From Devosia sp. MC521 (GTDB lineage: Bacteria > Pseudomonadota > Alphaproteobacteria > Rhizobiales > Devosiaceae), in the NCBI RefSeq assembly GCF_014127105.1, contig NZ_CP059902.1, positions 1,831,001-1,895,000 on the forward strand: a DNA stretch of 64,000 bases. The letters run 5' to 3'. This document shows, piece after piece, positions 37,001 to 46,108 of the stretch (the first letter of the stretch is position 1; every line of letters begins with the position of its first letter). Under the pieces are notes generated by a model. That model did not search any database. It saw only the letters and a list, made by a program, of their open reading frames with translations, and was not told the DNA's origin. The position numbers and the translations under genes are program-made.

Positions 37001-37174
37001 ATGCCGGTTAAAGGAAAGGGAACCCCGTCAAAGGGCGTCGATATCGAACCAGCTTATGACCCGGATGACTTTAAGGTCTGGATCTATGACCGCCATGCGA
37101 TCGAGGACGTCTTGAGGGAGCGACCGAAATTCTGGAACTACGACAAGGAAAAGGCGCTGGCGGCCGCCAATTAG
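37001..37174 (+). CDS. Small hypothetical protein, 57 residues
   Basis: ATG 37001 to TAG 37172-37174 encodes a charged peptide, MPVKGKGTPSKGVDIEPAYD followed by a part with DDFKVWIYDRH and ending KEKALAAAN. Composition looks coding-like, but no ribosome site is clear and I know no family. The flanking 36787-37000 and 37175-37274 show no other gene. Confidence 0.35.
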   Translation: MPVKGKGTPSKGVDIEPAYDPDDFKVWIYDRHAIEDVLRERPKFWNYDKEKALAAAN

Positions 37175-37274
37175 CAGAGTTCCGATACTGATTTGCATCG
37201 CAAAACTCCGTAGATACTTGCAATTTCGTCTCGATGCTCAGACGATATTCCTGTGAACATTGTCGGGAATAACC

Positions 37275-37901
37275 ATGGCGACCCTCCGGTCAGTCTGTCG
37301 CAACGCACTTCTTGTTGGCCTGTGCTTCATCGGTCAGCCGATGGCCATGGAATTTCAAACTCATCCGAATGCAGCCAGCATGCCCGCCGTAACGGCTGTC
37401 CTTGCTACAGGCCAGATCGAAGAAGGTGATGTCTCCCGGCTAAACGCATTCCTGTCGAATGCAGAAATACGCAAGACAATTGCTGTCTACCTCGCGAGCC
37501 CCGGTGGCTCCCTTTATGAGGGTATGCGCCTGGGCCGGTTCTTCAAAGACCATCACATAAAAACGGTGGTTGAAGGCAATGAGGTGTGCGCCAGTGCATG
37601 TGCGCTCGCCTTTCTCGGTGGACGCGACAATGACGGCAAGCCGTGGCGGTCGAGTTCTTCGAACAGCTCTCTCGGCTTCCACGCCTTTGCATCTGCTGAC
37701 AGCGCTTTCCAGGACGAGAACGAAACTCAGATGGTGGTGTCTCATGTGCTCGACTACGGCCGCGAAGTCCAAGCACCCCTCGAGCTTTTGATCCTGAATT
37801 TTGCCACCCCCTCCAGCTCTATTTACTGGCTCACACAAGATGAAATCTGCTCGCTCGGCATCAAGCTTTGGGACGTCCCGGGAAACAAGTTCACATGCTG
37901 A
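37275..37901 (+). CDS. Secreted ClpP-fold protease-like protein
   Basis: The 208-residue protein starts at ATG 37275 (a TTG start at 37260 is possible) with a signal peptide. The core has the ClpP/SppA-fold pattern: strand with GQIEEGDVSRL, oxyanion-region YLASPGGSLYEGM, the likely nucleophile in EVCASACALAFLGG, and the likely His in SLGFHAF. Related proteins are annotated as COG3904 periplasmic proteins. The following gene (37912-38958) has the same motif order, so the two are tandem paralogues. The substrate is unknown. Confidence 0.65.
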   Translation: MATLRSVCRNALLVGLCFIGQPMAMEFQTHPNAASMPAVTAVLATGQIEEGDVSRLNAFLSNAEIRKTIAVYLASPGGSLYEGMRLGRFFKDHHIKTVVEGNEVCASACALAFLGGRDNDGKPWRSSSSNSSLGFHAFASADSAFQDENETQMVVSHVLDYGREVQAPLELLILNFATPSSSIYWLTQDEICSLGIKLWDVPGNKFTC

Positions 37902-37911
37902 TTGCTTCCCA

Positions 37912-38958
37912 ATGAAGGTGTACACGGCGCTACTCACCGCAACCGGGCTAGCTATCGCTCTTGTTGCGGCATCCATGCCGGTCAGCCATGCGGCAGACAT
38001 ATCGCGGTCGCGAACGCCAGGGTGTGCCATTTAGCTCTCAGGCGAGATTGTTGAAGGCGATTTCCAACGACTTGCCGCCGTGGCTGAGACAGCCGGATTA
38101 ACCGGTGAGATCGATAGCGGCGAACCGAAAAACAGCGCTGACATGGCCCTGTGTCTCGACAGCCCGGGCGGCAATTATATGACTGGCCGAGACATGGCTC
38201 AGTTCGTTCATCAGCATGGTATCGCGACCAGAATCCTTGCCGGCAGCGAATGTTTTTCGTCCTGTGCCTTTCTATTTATGGCCGGTCATTCACTTGGTGC
38301 CGAAGTTGACGGTCCTCGTAGAATTCTCACGATCGGCGGCGCACTTGGTTTTCACGCCCCCTATCTTGACCTCAAGCCAACCGAAACGTTCGACGGGGCA
38401 GAGACAAGTGAACTGGCAACCCTGACGCTGCAGTTGATCGCCGACTTCATTGACTTCTCCTCATACTCATCGGTCTTCGATCACCGGCCAATGTTTTCCA
38501 TGTCATTGCTTGAAGATACGCTTCGAATGGGGCCCTCAGAAATGAGCGTGGTCGACACGGTCCAGGAGGTCGCACGCTGGAGCATAGAGCTTGATGGCCA
38601 GCGCGAAAATGCTGTCCTCAGCGACCAACAACTCGTTCAGGCATGCATGAACTTTCAAGCCTGGTCTTTCGACAGACCCTCCGAGCGGGTGACCGATTTT
38701 TCCTGGTATTTGCCGCTGCAGAAATCGACCCAGGTTGTATACGGCGACGAGACCGAATTCGGCCTGGTCGATACCGGAGGCATGGAAGTCCGCAACTGCT
38801 CGGTCGAGGTGAATACCGCCCCCCAGACTGGCTTTCTGATCTGCAGCAGAGATGACTTCACGGGGGTGCAATTAGGCCAATGCGACGGTGGCTACGGCTT
38901 TTGGCAGCCTTGGTATTACGCTTTGCCTCCGGCGACGCCGCTAATCGATCTCCGCTGA
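37912..38958 (+). pseudogene. Second secreted ClpP-fold protein, interrupted by an in-frame TAG
   Basis: ATG 37912 starts a signal peptide (MKVYTALLTATGLAIALVAA...SHAA). Codon 41 is TAG (38032-38034), after GCAI. The same frame then continues LSGEIVEGDFQRLAAVAE without a stop to TGA 38956-38958. The part after the TAG has LDSPGGNYMTG, SECFSSCAFLFMAG (likely nucleophile) and GALGFHAP (likely His), parallel to the upstream gene, then a 150-residue C-terminal domain. Without read-through the signal peptide and the enzyme are separated, so it is probably inactive. A downstream start at 38080 would lack the signal peptide and first strand. Confidence 0.62.
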
Positions 38959-38992
38959 CCACTTCACGCCGACGAAAGCAAAAATAAAAATT

Positions 38993-39916
38993 ATGGCAAA
39001 GCTAAAACCGCATGCTGCCACCAATGATAACTTACTGACCCACGGCCTTGCGCCGGCCATGCGTTTTTTGATCGCTGTAGCCCTGGATGGCTCTGTCATA
39101 ACTTACGGGGAACTGGGCGAAAAACTCGAGCGCCAAGCCGGATTTTCGCGCATTTTCGACACCCGCATTGGCTTTGTTGCGGGATCTCTCATGGGACTGA
39201 TACACGATGTCGACCCCGATGCACCTTTGATCAATGTGCTGGTGGTCAACCAGAATGATAGGCAACCGAGCAAAGGGGCTGGACCCTTTATGGCCCGTCG
39301 GTTCGACGAAAAACGTCTTGGCCGAGAAGATGCAAAGACCAAATTTCCGTTGCTGTGGGAGCGCAGTTTCGATCGAGCTGCTGGAGAGGTCTACAAAGTG
39401 TCGGCCGAAGAGTGGGCATCACTTTATCATCATGCCTTCGGCGAGCCGCTCTCGCTTGATACGATCGATAAAACGCGCCAAAAACGACAGTCGGGTACAG
39501 AAAAAGACGGTATTCCAAGCGGTCGAAAATATGGAAATGGCGGCGAAGGTCCTGAGCACAAAGCGCTGCGACTTTGGGTGAAAGATAACCCCGGTTCTGT
39601 TGATAAGTCATTCGCCCAAGCTACCGCTGAGACGGAGGTAGACCTCGACTCGGGTGACCGGGTTGATGTGGTCTACAAACTGGTAGACCGCACCGTGGTG
39701 CTGGAGGTTAAATCCAAAATTTCAAACGAAATTGACCTCAACCGGGGTGTCTTCCAATGCATCAAATATCGCGCAGTGCGAGCGGCGATGGACGTTCGAA
39801 GCGATGCGCAGATCGAAGCCGTTCTTGTAACTGAGGAAGCACTGCCGACCCGAATTGCAAAATTGGTGAAGCTTCACGGGATCAGGCACATTCGTGTCCC
39901 GGCTGATAGATCGTGA
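38993..39916 (+). CDS. PD-(D/E)XK nuclease-like protein with an unusual N-terminal domain
   Basis: The 307-residue protein has a C-terminal restriction-endonuclease-like pattern: E189 in GPEHKALRLW, D225 in RVDVVYK, E238-V-K240 in VVLEVKSK, and Q255-x3-Y259 (QCIKYR). The N-terminal 110 residues contain VITYGELGEKL...R...G.....L..I and PLINVLVVNQNDRQPSKG. The order and spacing recall the winged-helix active-site domain of O6-alkylguanine transferases and ATL proteins, without the PCHR motif. This is inference. A low-specificity or modification-dependent nuclease role is possible. The start at ATG 38993 follows A-rich sequence. Confidence 0.6.
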   Translation: MAKLKPHAATNDNLLTHGLAPAMRFLIAVALDGSVITYGELGEKLERQAGFSRIFDTRIGFVAGSLMGLIHDVDPDAPLINVLVVNQNDRQPSKGAGPFMARRFDEKRLGREDAKTKFPLLWERSFDRAAGEVYKVSAEEWASLYHHAFGEPLSLDTIDKTRQKRQSGTEKDGIPSGRKYGNGGEGPEHKALRLWVKDNPGSVDKSFAQATAETEVDLDSGDRVDVVYKLVDRTVVLEVKSKISNEIDLNRGVFQCIKYRAVRAAMDVRSDAQIEAVLVTEEALPTRIAKLVKLHGIRHIRVPADRS

Positions 39917-39985
39917 CCGAGGTCGCTGCTGACACAGGCGCCGGTATCGCGCCGTTTTCAATGCAGCCAATCTGTCGGCCTCAAC

Positions 39986-40627
39986 TCACCATCGGTCGAG
40001 TGCGGCTGTAACGCAATTGCGGAAATAAGGGCTGACTCCTGGCCCACCAGGAAATACGTGTTCGACTACATGTCCTCCATGATGTTTGACCAATGGACGA
40101 ACGGCCGGTGACGCCTCGTTCTTTGCGACCAAAAAAGGTTCAATGCCGGGGCAGTCTTGACCCAAACCGACGATCCCGCGGCCAATTCCCAGAGACAGAT
40201 CGCTTTTGTGGAATTTAGCTTCAATATGGAAACGCACATCACTGAAGTCGGGCTGCGCATGGGCAGGTCGGCTTCGATAAGACTGGTCCAAACCCAAGAC
40301 ATCAAACTCATGAAGTGTCGCTGACACACCCATGACGCGAACTCCAATGTGCAGCTCGCCCGCCTTGCTTCCTTTGCTGATCAAAGCGTAGGTGTAAGTG
40401 CCATTTGTAATCAGGCCGGGCCCCATGCGAAACGTGAAATGGTCGTTCGAGGGGCCAGCATTGATGAATTTCACCGACCATAGATTCACTCGGGCAACGT
40501 CTATTGTCTCAGCCCACAAATAGGCTTCGTAATAGTCGTCGAGCTTCGGTTTCTTTCCAGGCCAGAACTGTGATGAGTGGCCCAGCACGGAGCTCAGCTG
40601 ATTTTTCAGCGTCTGTAAATCAGACAT
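39986..40627 (-). CDS. Hypothetical protein with a possible ExK nuclease signature
   Basis: I start at ATG 40627 (MSDLQTLKNQLSSVLG), giving 213 residues; the frame extends to 40660 but that part overlaps the upstream gene. In the middle, HEFDVLGLD (D109) followed by RFHIEAKFH (E136-A-K138) fits a PD-(D/E)XK core, then a Gly-rich GIGRGIVGLGQD. The C-terminus has HHGGHVVEHVFPGGPG. It is the second gene of a minus-strand pair whose frames overlap, so co-translation is likely. The nuclease idea is tentative. Confidence 0.5.
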   Translation of the reverse strand: MSDLQTLKNQLSSVLGHSSQFWPGKKPKLDDYYEAYLWAETIDVARVNLWSVKFINAGPSNDHFTFRMGPGLITNGTYTYALISKGSKAGELHIGVRVMGVSATLHEFDVLGLDQSYRSRPAHAQPDFSDVRFHIEAKFHKSDLSLGIGRGIVGLGQDCPGIEPFLVAKNEASPAVRPLVKHHGGHVVEHVFPGGPGVSPYFRNCVTAALDRW

Positions 40628-41003
40628 CGAATGCTTTCCTGAGTTGAGAGATTGTCTCACGCGCTAAAGCTGCATCATCAGCCCACAGGCGAAGCGTTTC
40701 ACGAGATATGGCCACTATGTCCCCGCTGTCGCGCTCCCGCCGAACTGCACGAGCATCTAATTGGCCATCTCCAGTGTCACTTATAAAAACGAGCTTCTCG
40801 GCTCCCAAGCTATCCATCGTGAACTTCAGGATGCTAGGGCCATCCACCAATATGCTCTCGAGCTCATCGAGTAACAGGGCAAGTTCACCGCGTGTATCAA
40901 GCGGGGGTGTGCTCTGTCGTGCGGCTCGGTCGACCGCAGCCACACGATCCAACCCACCGTGCTCAATCAAAAGCGCCCTGAGCCAGTTCAACTCCTCTTC
41001 CAT
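40620..41003 (-). CDS. Hypothetical protein, 127 residues
   Basis: A mostly helical, acidic N-terminal half (MEEELNWLRALLIEHGG) is followed by a patch with ILKFTMDSLGAEKLVFISD. There is no membrane segment or known motif. It overlaps the start of the next minus-strand gene by 8 bases, so the two form an operon. It could be a partner or regulator of the possible nuclease; nothing in the sequence proves that. Confidence 0.5.
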   Translation of the reverse strand: MEEELNWLRALLIEHGGLDRVAAVDRAARQSTPPLDTRGELALLLDELESILVDGPSILKFTMDSLGAEKLVFISDTGDGQLDARAVRRERDSGDIVAISRETLRLWADDAALARETISQLRKAFDV

Positions 41004-41220
41004 ATCCCCTCAATTCGGTATGGGCCAAAAACACTTCTAAAATACGATGATCGAGGATGACGTGCTTAGACGAACAAAGCCGATCACAATTACTCTCCTC
41101 TGAATTCTACAAAGACTCGCACATCCTCACACTTGCAATTTTTTCATATTGCTCTGAGCATTCATTAATAGGAACTTGACGAGGAAATCTCCTCTGCATG
41201 CACGGGTCTTGGGATAATCA

Positions 41221-41694
41221 ATGTCAGCATCAGGTAGAATATTTGCCGCCACGACTTTACTGAGCTGCTTAGCTACATCGCTTCCGGTATTGGCTGACGA
41301 CATTTGGAAGAGCGGCTTCGGGCAAGGTATCCATGAGGCTTCAGTGGATAAAGGCCCAGGCAACCAAATTTATGTCGCGTGCAGCGCAGGTGCAGCACGC
41401 CCGTCAACCTCTATAAGCTTCATGCTATTAGGCGACGGTCCGCCGGATCGATCTCTGGTCACGTTGACCTTCAACGACGACACGCCAATCGACGTTAGCG
41501 TTGGCGATGCAGGGCTACTGCGATCAGATTGCCATGCATGTGCGTCAACGTTCGACATGGTCTTGGAGAAGTTCAAGGTCAAACAATCGGTGCACGTTCG
41601 CTTTGCGGATGGGCTCAGCACGACATTTCCGCTGGCCGGCGCCGCTGATGCAATCGGCGGTGAATGTGTTGCAGACTTTTGGTCGACCTATTGA
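41221..41694 (+). CDS. Hypothetical exported protein, 157 residues
   Basis: The N-terminus is a clear signal peptide (MSASGRIFAATTLLSCLATS...VLADD, cleavage near 25). The mature part has cysteines in YVACSAG, LRSDCHACAS and GGECVADFW, which may form disulfides, and no known domain. The preceding 217 bases hold no gene and should contain its promoter and that of the divergent minus-strand pair. Confidence 0.55.
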   Translation: MSASGRIFAATTLLSCLATSLPVLADDIWKSGFGQGIHEASVDKGPGNQIYVACSAGAARPSTSISFMLLGDGPPDRSLVTLTFNDDTPIDVSVGDAGLLRSDCHACASTFDMVLEKFKVKQSVHVRFADGLSTTFPLAGAADAIGGECVADFWSTY

Positions 41695-41722
41695 GCGCGA
41701 CCGGGTCGATGGAGGAAATGCT

Positions 41723-42739
41723 TTGTCAGGCTCAACAGTCAACTACGTAATGGCTACGTTCGAGAGCGCCGTTGACGTCGATAACATTCGATCTCGACAG
41801 TGTTTCGCTTGCGGCGGGAAGCCTTCATCCGGCGTAGGTGAGCACGTTTTTCCGAAATGGCTTCAGACTCGGTTCGACCTCTTCGATGAACGACTGACCC
41901 TGCAAAACGGCACTCTCATCCCCTATAGAGCGCTGACAGTGTCGTGCTGTGCGAAATGCAACAATGGCTTTCTGTCCGGTATCGAAAGCAAGGTGCAAAC
42001 GATCATCGAACGGGGAACTGTCGATGGAGACCCAGACGTCCTGAGCTTGGGCCGCTGGATGTCGAAGATCTTCGTGGGCATCTTGGTAAAAGAAACGGCT
42101 CTATTGCTCGATCGAAAAGATCCCTCGCTGGGCCACATAATGGCTGCCGATTTCATCGGTGAGTTCGCCAATTGCCAGCTCATTTTGCAAAGCGCTCGAA
42201 AGCCGACCCTGTTTTGCTCTCTTCATGGCAAATTCCCCTTTTCACTCTTTTGGTATCGCATCGATACAGAGCGCGGCTTTGACATCTCCACCGACATTGT
42301 CGGCCAATCAATCGCTATGCGCCTTGGGGCGCTGGGCATCATCTTCGTAAACGACGGAGGGCTCCAGTTGAACGCCGGCGTTGACGGCCCTTTTGGGCTT
42401 CAAGGGCTCACTGTGACGCCGCTGCAGTTCAATGAGTTAGCGGCTCGCGTGCACACAAAAGCATCTTTGCGGGACGCCACACATTCCTATGCAAATTCAG
42501 AAACGCCAGAGCACCTCACCATAGAACAACAGGACGTCCACCCCTACACCAGCACAATTCTTGCGGGCGGCGAAATGCAGGTGTTCGAGCCTTGGAACTC
42601 CGAGATGTTTGCAGTCAGAGCCTCTCGCATCACCCGCTTGGATGAGAGCGTTTTCCTTGATCCGGTTACAAGGCACGAAATGACGTTGCTCACCAATTTG
42701 ATCACTTCAAAGCCAAGCGACTTTGAACAATGCGCATGA
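41723..42739 (+). CDS. HNH/treble-clef zinc-site protein of unknown role
   Basis: The first 60 residues carry a treble-clef pattern: CFACGGKPSSGVGEHVFPKW and VSCCAKCNNGFLSG, with two CxxC pairs and a His, as in HNH endonuclease-like proteins. The remaining 270 residues are globular with no known motif. I choose TTG 41723 because GGAGG at 41711-41715 lies 7 bases upstream; ATG 41750 has no site but starts nearer the zinc motif. It starts 28 bases after the exported-protein gene and its end overlaps the next gene. The nuclease role is inferred from the zinc pattern only. Confidence 0.58.
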   Translation: MSGSTVNYVMATFESAVDVDNIRSRQCFACGGKPSSGVGEHVFPKWLQTRFDLFDERLTLQNGTLIPYRALTVSCCAKCNNGFLSGIESKVQTIIERGTVDGDPDVLSLGRWMSKIFVGILVKETALLLDRKDPSLGHIMAADFIGEFANCQLILQSARKPTLFCSLHGKFPFSLFWYRIDTERGFDISTDIVGQSIAMRLGALGIIFVNDGGLQLNAGVDGPFGLQGLTVTPLQFNELAARVHTKASLRDATHSYANSETPEHLTIEQQDVHPYTSTILAGGEMQVFEPWNSEMFAVRASRITRLDESVFLDPVTRHEMTLLTNLITSKPSDFEQCA

Positions 42740-43152
42740 CCAGGAAAGAGAGGCTGAAGCGCCGTCTGTCACTTATCTTCAACGGCCATTATGTGCACGG
42801 AAATGGTCTGCTTGAGCTTGATATCGATGAAAAGGCCGGCGTCGATCCCCTTTCCGAGGACGATCAGAAAAATGACCAGAAACCGAACAGGATCGAGATG
42901 TTCGACGTATTGTCGCTGATCTTCGCCCGCATGTCGTCAATCGCAAGCGACACCCTGGTTCCACGGTCCGATCCCAACTTAGAAGGGCAAAACAACATCC
43001 TCGAAAACGGTCAGGTGGATCCCACCGGAGGTCAAGGACACCGGATGTCTGCTCAAAATCGGCTTAGTGAGCTACACCCATTGCCGGCTGTTTACCCGGG
43101 CTATTCGGTGCAGTTCTTCGTTGCGGTCCACGACGATCCACCGCAAAGTTAA
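42730..43152 (+). CDS. Hypothetical protein, 140 residues
   Basis: It overlaps the end of the HNH-like gene by 10 bases. A basic start (MRMTRKERLKRRLSLIFNG) is followed by an acidic middle (DPLSEDDQKNDQ) and FDVLSLIFARMSSI. The C-terminus has PAVYPGYSVQFFVAV. No family is recognised. The coupling suggests a role with the HNH-like protein. Confidence 0.45.
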   Translation: MRMTRKERLKRRLSLIFNGHYVHGNGLLELDIDEKAGVDPLSEDDQKNDQKPNRIEMFDVLSLIFARMSSIASDTLVPRSDPNLEGQNNILENGQVDPTGGQGHRMSAQNRLSELHPLPAVYPGYSVQFFVAVHDDPPQS

Positions 43153-43201
43153 ACGGGGATTTTGCCCGACCAAATAGAAGGTTAGGCGTCGAGGGGGATG
43201 G

Positions 43202-45530
43202 ATGGAGCGCCTAAGACCGACACTAGAGGATGTCTCGCAGGAGTACGTCCTGATCCAGGCCTGGAAGAAGGCTTCGGCCTGGATCAGGTACCACAACTGG
43301 TTTTCCGACACTCTCGAGCTGGACTACGCCACGGCAAACCTGCCGGCGTTCCTGAAATCCATCGGCGACGAGCTGCGGACCGGGACATGGACTCCCCAGC
43401 CCCTTCGCCTGGTACCTGCACCCAAAAGTCAGAAATGGTACGTGGCCAAGGATGGCATCTGGAAGCCTGATGACCCCCGGGAGGTGAACCTGCGGCCATT
43501 GGCTCACGTCAGTCTGCGTGACCAGGTTGCTGCCACCGCCCTCATGCTCTGCCTTGCGGACCGAGTAGAGACGCTGCAAGGCGACCCCCGCCCGCCTGAA
43601 GACAAGGAGAAAGCCTGGAGCGCCGTCATATCCTACGGCAACCGGCTATTCTGCGATTCAGATGGGGTCGGCGGGCTCCATCACCGGTGGGGGTCGTCCA
43701 AGCTCTACCGTTCTTTCTCGATCGACTATCGCAGCTTCATCGGTCGACCGGAGGAGATCGCCCGGGCGCTGGACGCCGAGGGTCGCCGAGTTGTCATCGT
43801 CAGCTCCGACCTGAAGCAGTTCTACGATCGGGTTCGTCCGGCGATGCTCATCGAGCAGCTGGATGGCATAAGGTCCGAAGGAGACGACCCGGACTTCTAT
43901 TCGCTCGCGGCCCAGGTACTGAACTGGCGGTGGCACCAGGACGATCAGGCAGATGTCGACGAATATGCCGAAAAGGGCATCAAGATACCGGACTTCGGAG
44001 AGATCTGTCTCCCTCAGGGTCTCGTTCCCGCGGGCTTCTTCGCGAACCTTGCTCTCCTAAACTTCGATCGGCGATTGGCAGCTTGCAGGAAGACACCGAT
44101 CTTCGCCGGCGCCACGCTTCGCGACACGTCGCGTTATGTCGACGATGTTCGGCTGGTTCTGACTGTCCCAAAGGAAATGTCCCTCAAGGAGATCAAGGAC
44201 GCGACTTTTGCCTGGCTTCAGGACGTCCTGACCGAAACTTCTCCTGGCCTGCTGGTATCCACGGATAAGACCGAGGCAGTTGATTTTCGAGGGGGCAATC
44301 GACCACTGCTTCGCCAGGGTCGAAAGATGGCCAGGATTCAGAGCGCTATATCCGGCGGGTTCGATGCTGCCGGAGGTGAGGAAATCATCGACGCTGTGCA
44401 GAGCCTCGTTCGGGCTCAGGAGCACTATACCCAAAGCCAGGAAACCGCCAAAGATCGATTGCTGCCGGTTCCTGACGTGCGCGATGCCACGGTCGCCAGA
44501 TTTTCGGCCGCGCGCTTCAGGAGCACTTTCAGGTCTCTCCGACCGCTTCTGGAAGACGGCCAGGTAGCAGAAGCCGACGCCGATCCGCTCGCGGACGACA
44601 CGCCGTTTCGCCGTGGAGGCATGACCCGTTCGGAGCTTGACGACGAAGCGCGCAACTTCGCATTCGCGCTTGTCCAGCAATGGATGGACGATCCATCGAA
44701 TGTGCGCCTTCTCAGGATCGGGCTGGACATATGGCCGTCCCCGGACGTTCTGAAACAGGTTCTCGAGCTGCTGCGCCCCTACCTTAAACGTACGCAAGGC
44801 CAACCACGCCTCGTCGCCTTGTATTGCCTTTCTGAACTCTTCAAGGCCGGCGCGACGGAAACCGGCTTCGTCGAGGACGACGAGTGCCTCCCGAGTGCCG
44901 TCGACGTCGACGAGTACCGGGCAATCCTGGCTGACGAAGCCATCCTGGTGGTGTCGACGGCCACCCCAACGACCCCTTGGTAACTGCGTCAACAGGCGCT
45001 GCTGATGTTGGCGGTGACCCGGTCCCGGATAGCGACCCAGTTCGACGATCGCCTCCGTATGCCGGAAACTCGGCTTTATCTGGAATTCCTCTCGTTCCTG
45101 AACCGCGATCGGGAGGCATCCACCTACGACGATTTCGCCATTCTCGCGGTGATGGCACGGCGTTCGGTTCTCGACGAAAACGATGCTCGCCAATTGCTCG
45201 TCGGTAACGTTGACAGGGATGTCTTCGAGAATATCGCCATGCGCGACCCGGCATTCGCGGCGGAACTTCGCCCCACCTGGATCTTGGAGGAACCGGAAGG
45301 ATCTCCGTCGGATGGGTGGGTACCCCTGGTACACTGCCTTTCGTCCCGAGGGTCGGGCGGGATCGACCTTCGTAACGAGATCGGCGTCCTCAGTTTCATG
45401 CACGCATTCGCGGCGCTGATCCTGAAGGGGGAGCTGCCCGATATCATCCCGCCATCGGTCATCGAGATGAGGGTATCGGACGACCCCCGACACCCGGAGG
45501 TGCTGGAGCTTCGGATCGCTGCGGAGGCAA
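43202..45530 (+). pseudogene. Defence-type reverse transcriptase, broken by an in-frame TAA and 3' truncated
   Basis: ATG 43202 has GAGGGGG just upstream. The RT fold is clear: N-terminal IQAWKKASAWIRYHNWFSD and NLRPLAHVSLRDQV, motif A with D203 (SSDLKQFYDRVRP), motif B with P271-Q-G (LPQGLVPAGFFANLALLNFD), and the catalytic YVDD at 312-315. The remainder is helical. TAA 44981-44983 interrupts the frame after TPTTPW; the same frame continues LRQQALLMLAVTRSRIA to about 45530, where it runs into an antisense gene fragment. There is no intron-maturase domain or msr/msd-like gene, so it resembles the unknown-group (DRT/Abi) anti-phage RTs; I think of the UG1-type, in which a C-terminal nitrilase domain follows, but that part is missing. 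The first 593 residues contain the whole RT core and might still be made. Confidence 0.8.
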
Positions 45531-46106
45531 ACAGGTCGCGCCAAAGACGGTTCAGGCGCTCGTTGAATTCGCGTCGAATGATGTTGGAACGCACGGTATC
45601 GACGGTGTTCCGTATCTGAACCGCCTGGCTTCGCAAGTTCTGTGCCCGATCAAGGGCACGCCCTTTCCGCTCCCAGTGACTTTTGTGGTCGTTGATGTCC
45701 CGCTCTACCTTGGAGGCATGTTCCACTGCAAGCTTGATGGCGCTGATCAAATCCTCGGCAGCCACGCGATTTCTGACTCGCACCTCCAACCTGTTTCGCT
45801 CCTGGTCGAACGCCGCATCGAGCCGCTCTGCGAATACCTCTACCGTTTCGTCGGCCAGCCGGTGAATGCCGACCGAAATAGCGAGTTCGTCGAGTGACTG
45901 ACCAATTGCCAGTCGACGCGTGTTGCTTTGTTGTGCACCGCTTAGGTTTCTTTGAGCCGTAACCTCAGCATCCAGAAACTTCTGGCCGTCTATCAACGCG
46001 GTTGCTGTCGCCTCCAGCGCCAAGAGAGCGGAGCTGACCGCGGCGGCCCTGCGACCTATCTCGGCTAAGGCCGCGTCGCTTACCTGGCGAGATTCGCGTC
46101 CAAATA
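45530..46106 (-). pseudogene. Antisense fragment of a coiled-coil (SMC-like) protein gene
   Basis: On the minus strand an open frame reads as a long charged helical protein: ALAEIGRRAAAVSSALLALE, FAERLDAAFDQERNRLEVRV, and NIIRREFNERLNRLWRDLF. Heptad-like spacing suggests a coiled coil of an SMC/SbcC-like ATPase. No start or stop belongs to it: the frame comes in from permease sequence at about 46106 and changes character at about 45530, where the reverse transcriptase frame begins on the other strand. I read it as a piece left by recombination. The family is a guess. Confidence 0.5.
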
Positions 46107-46108
46107 GT

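Noticed and set aside
43202..44983. Retron or group II intron origin for the reverse transcriptase
   Set aside because: No maturase/endonuclease domain, no intron ends, and no msr/msd-like inverted repeats that I could see next to it.
44057..45544. 495-residue minus-strand frame opposite the reverse transcriptase
   Set aside because: The plus strand carries the RT motifs; the minus reading has no motif.
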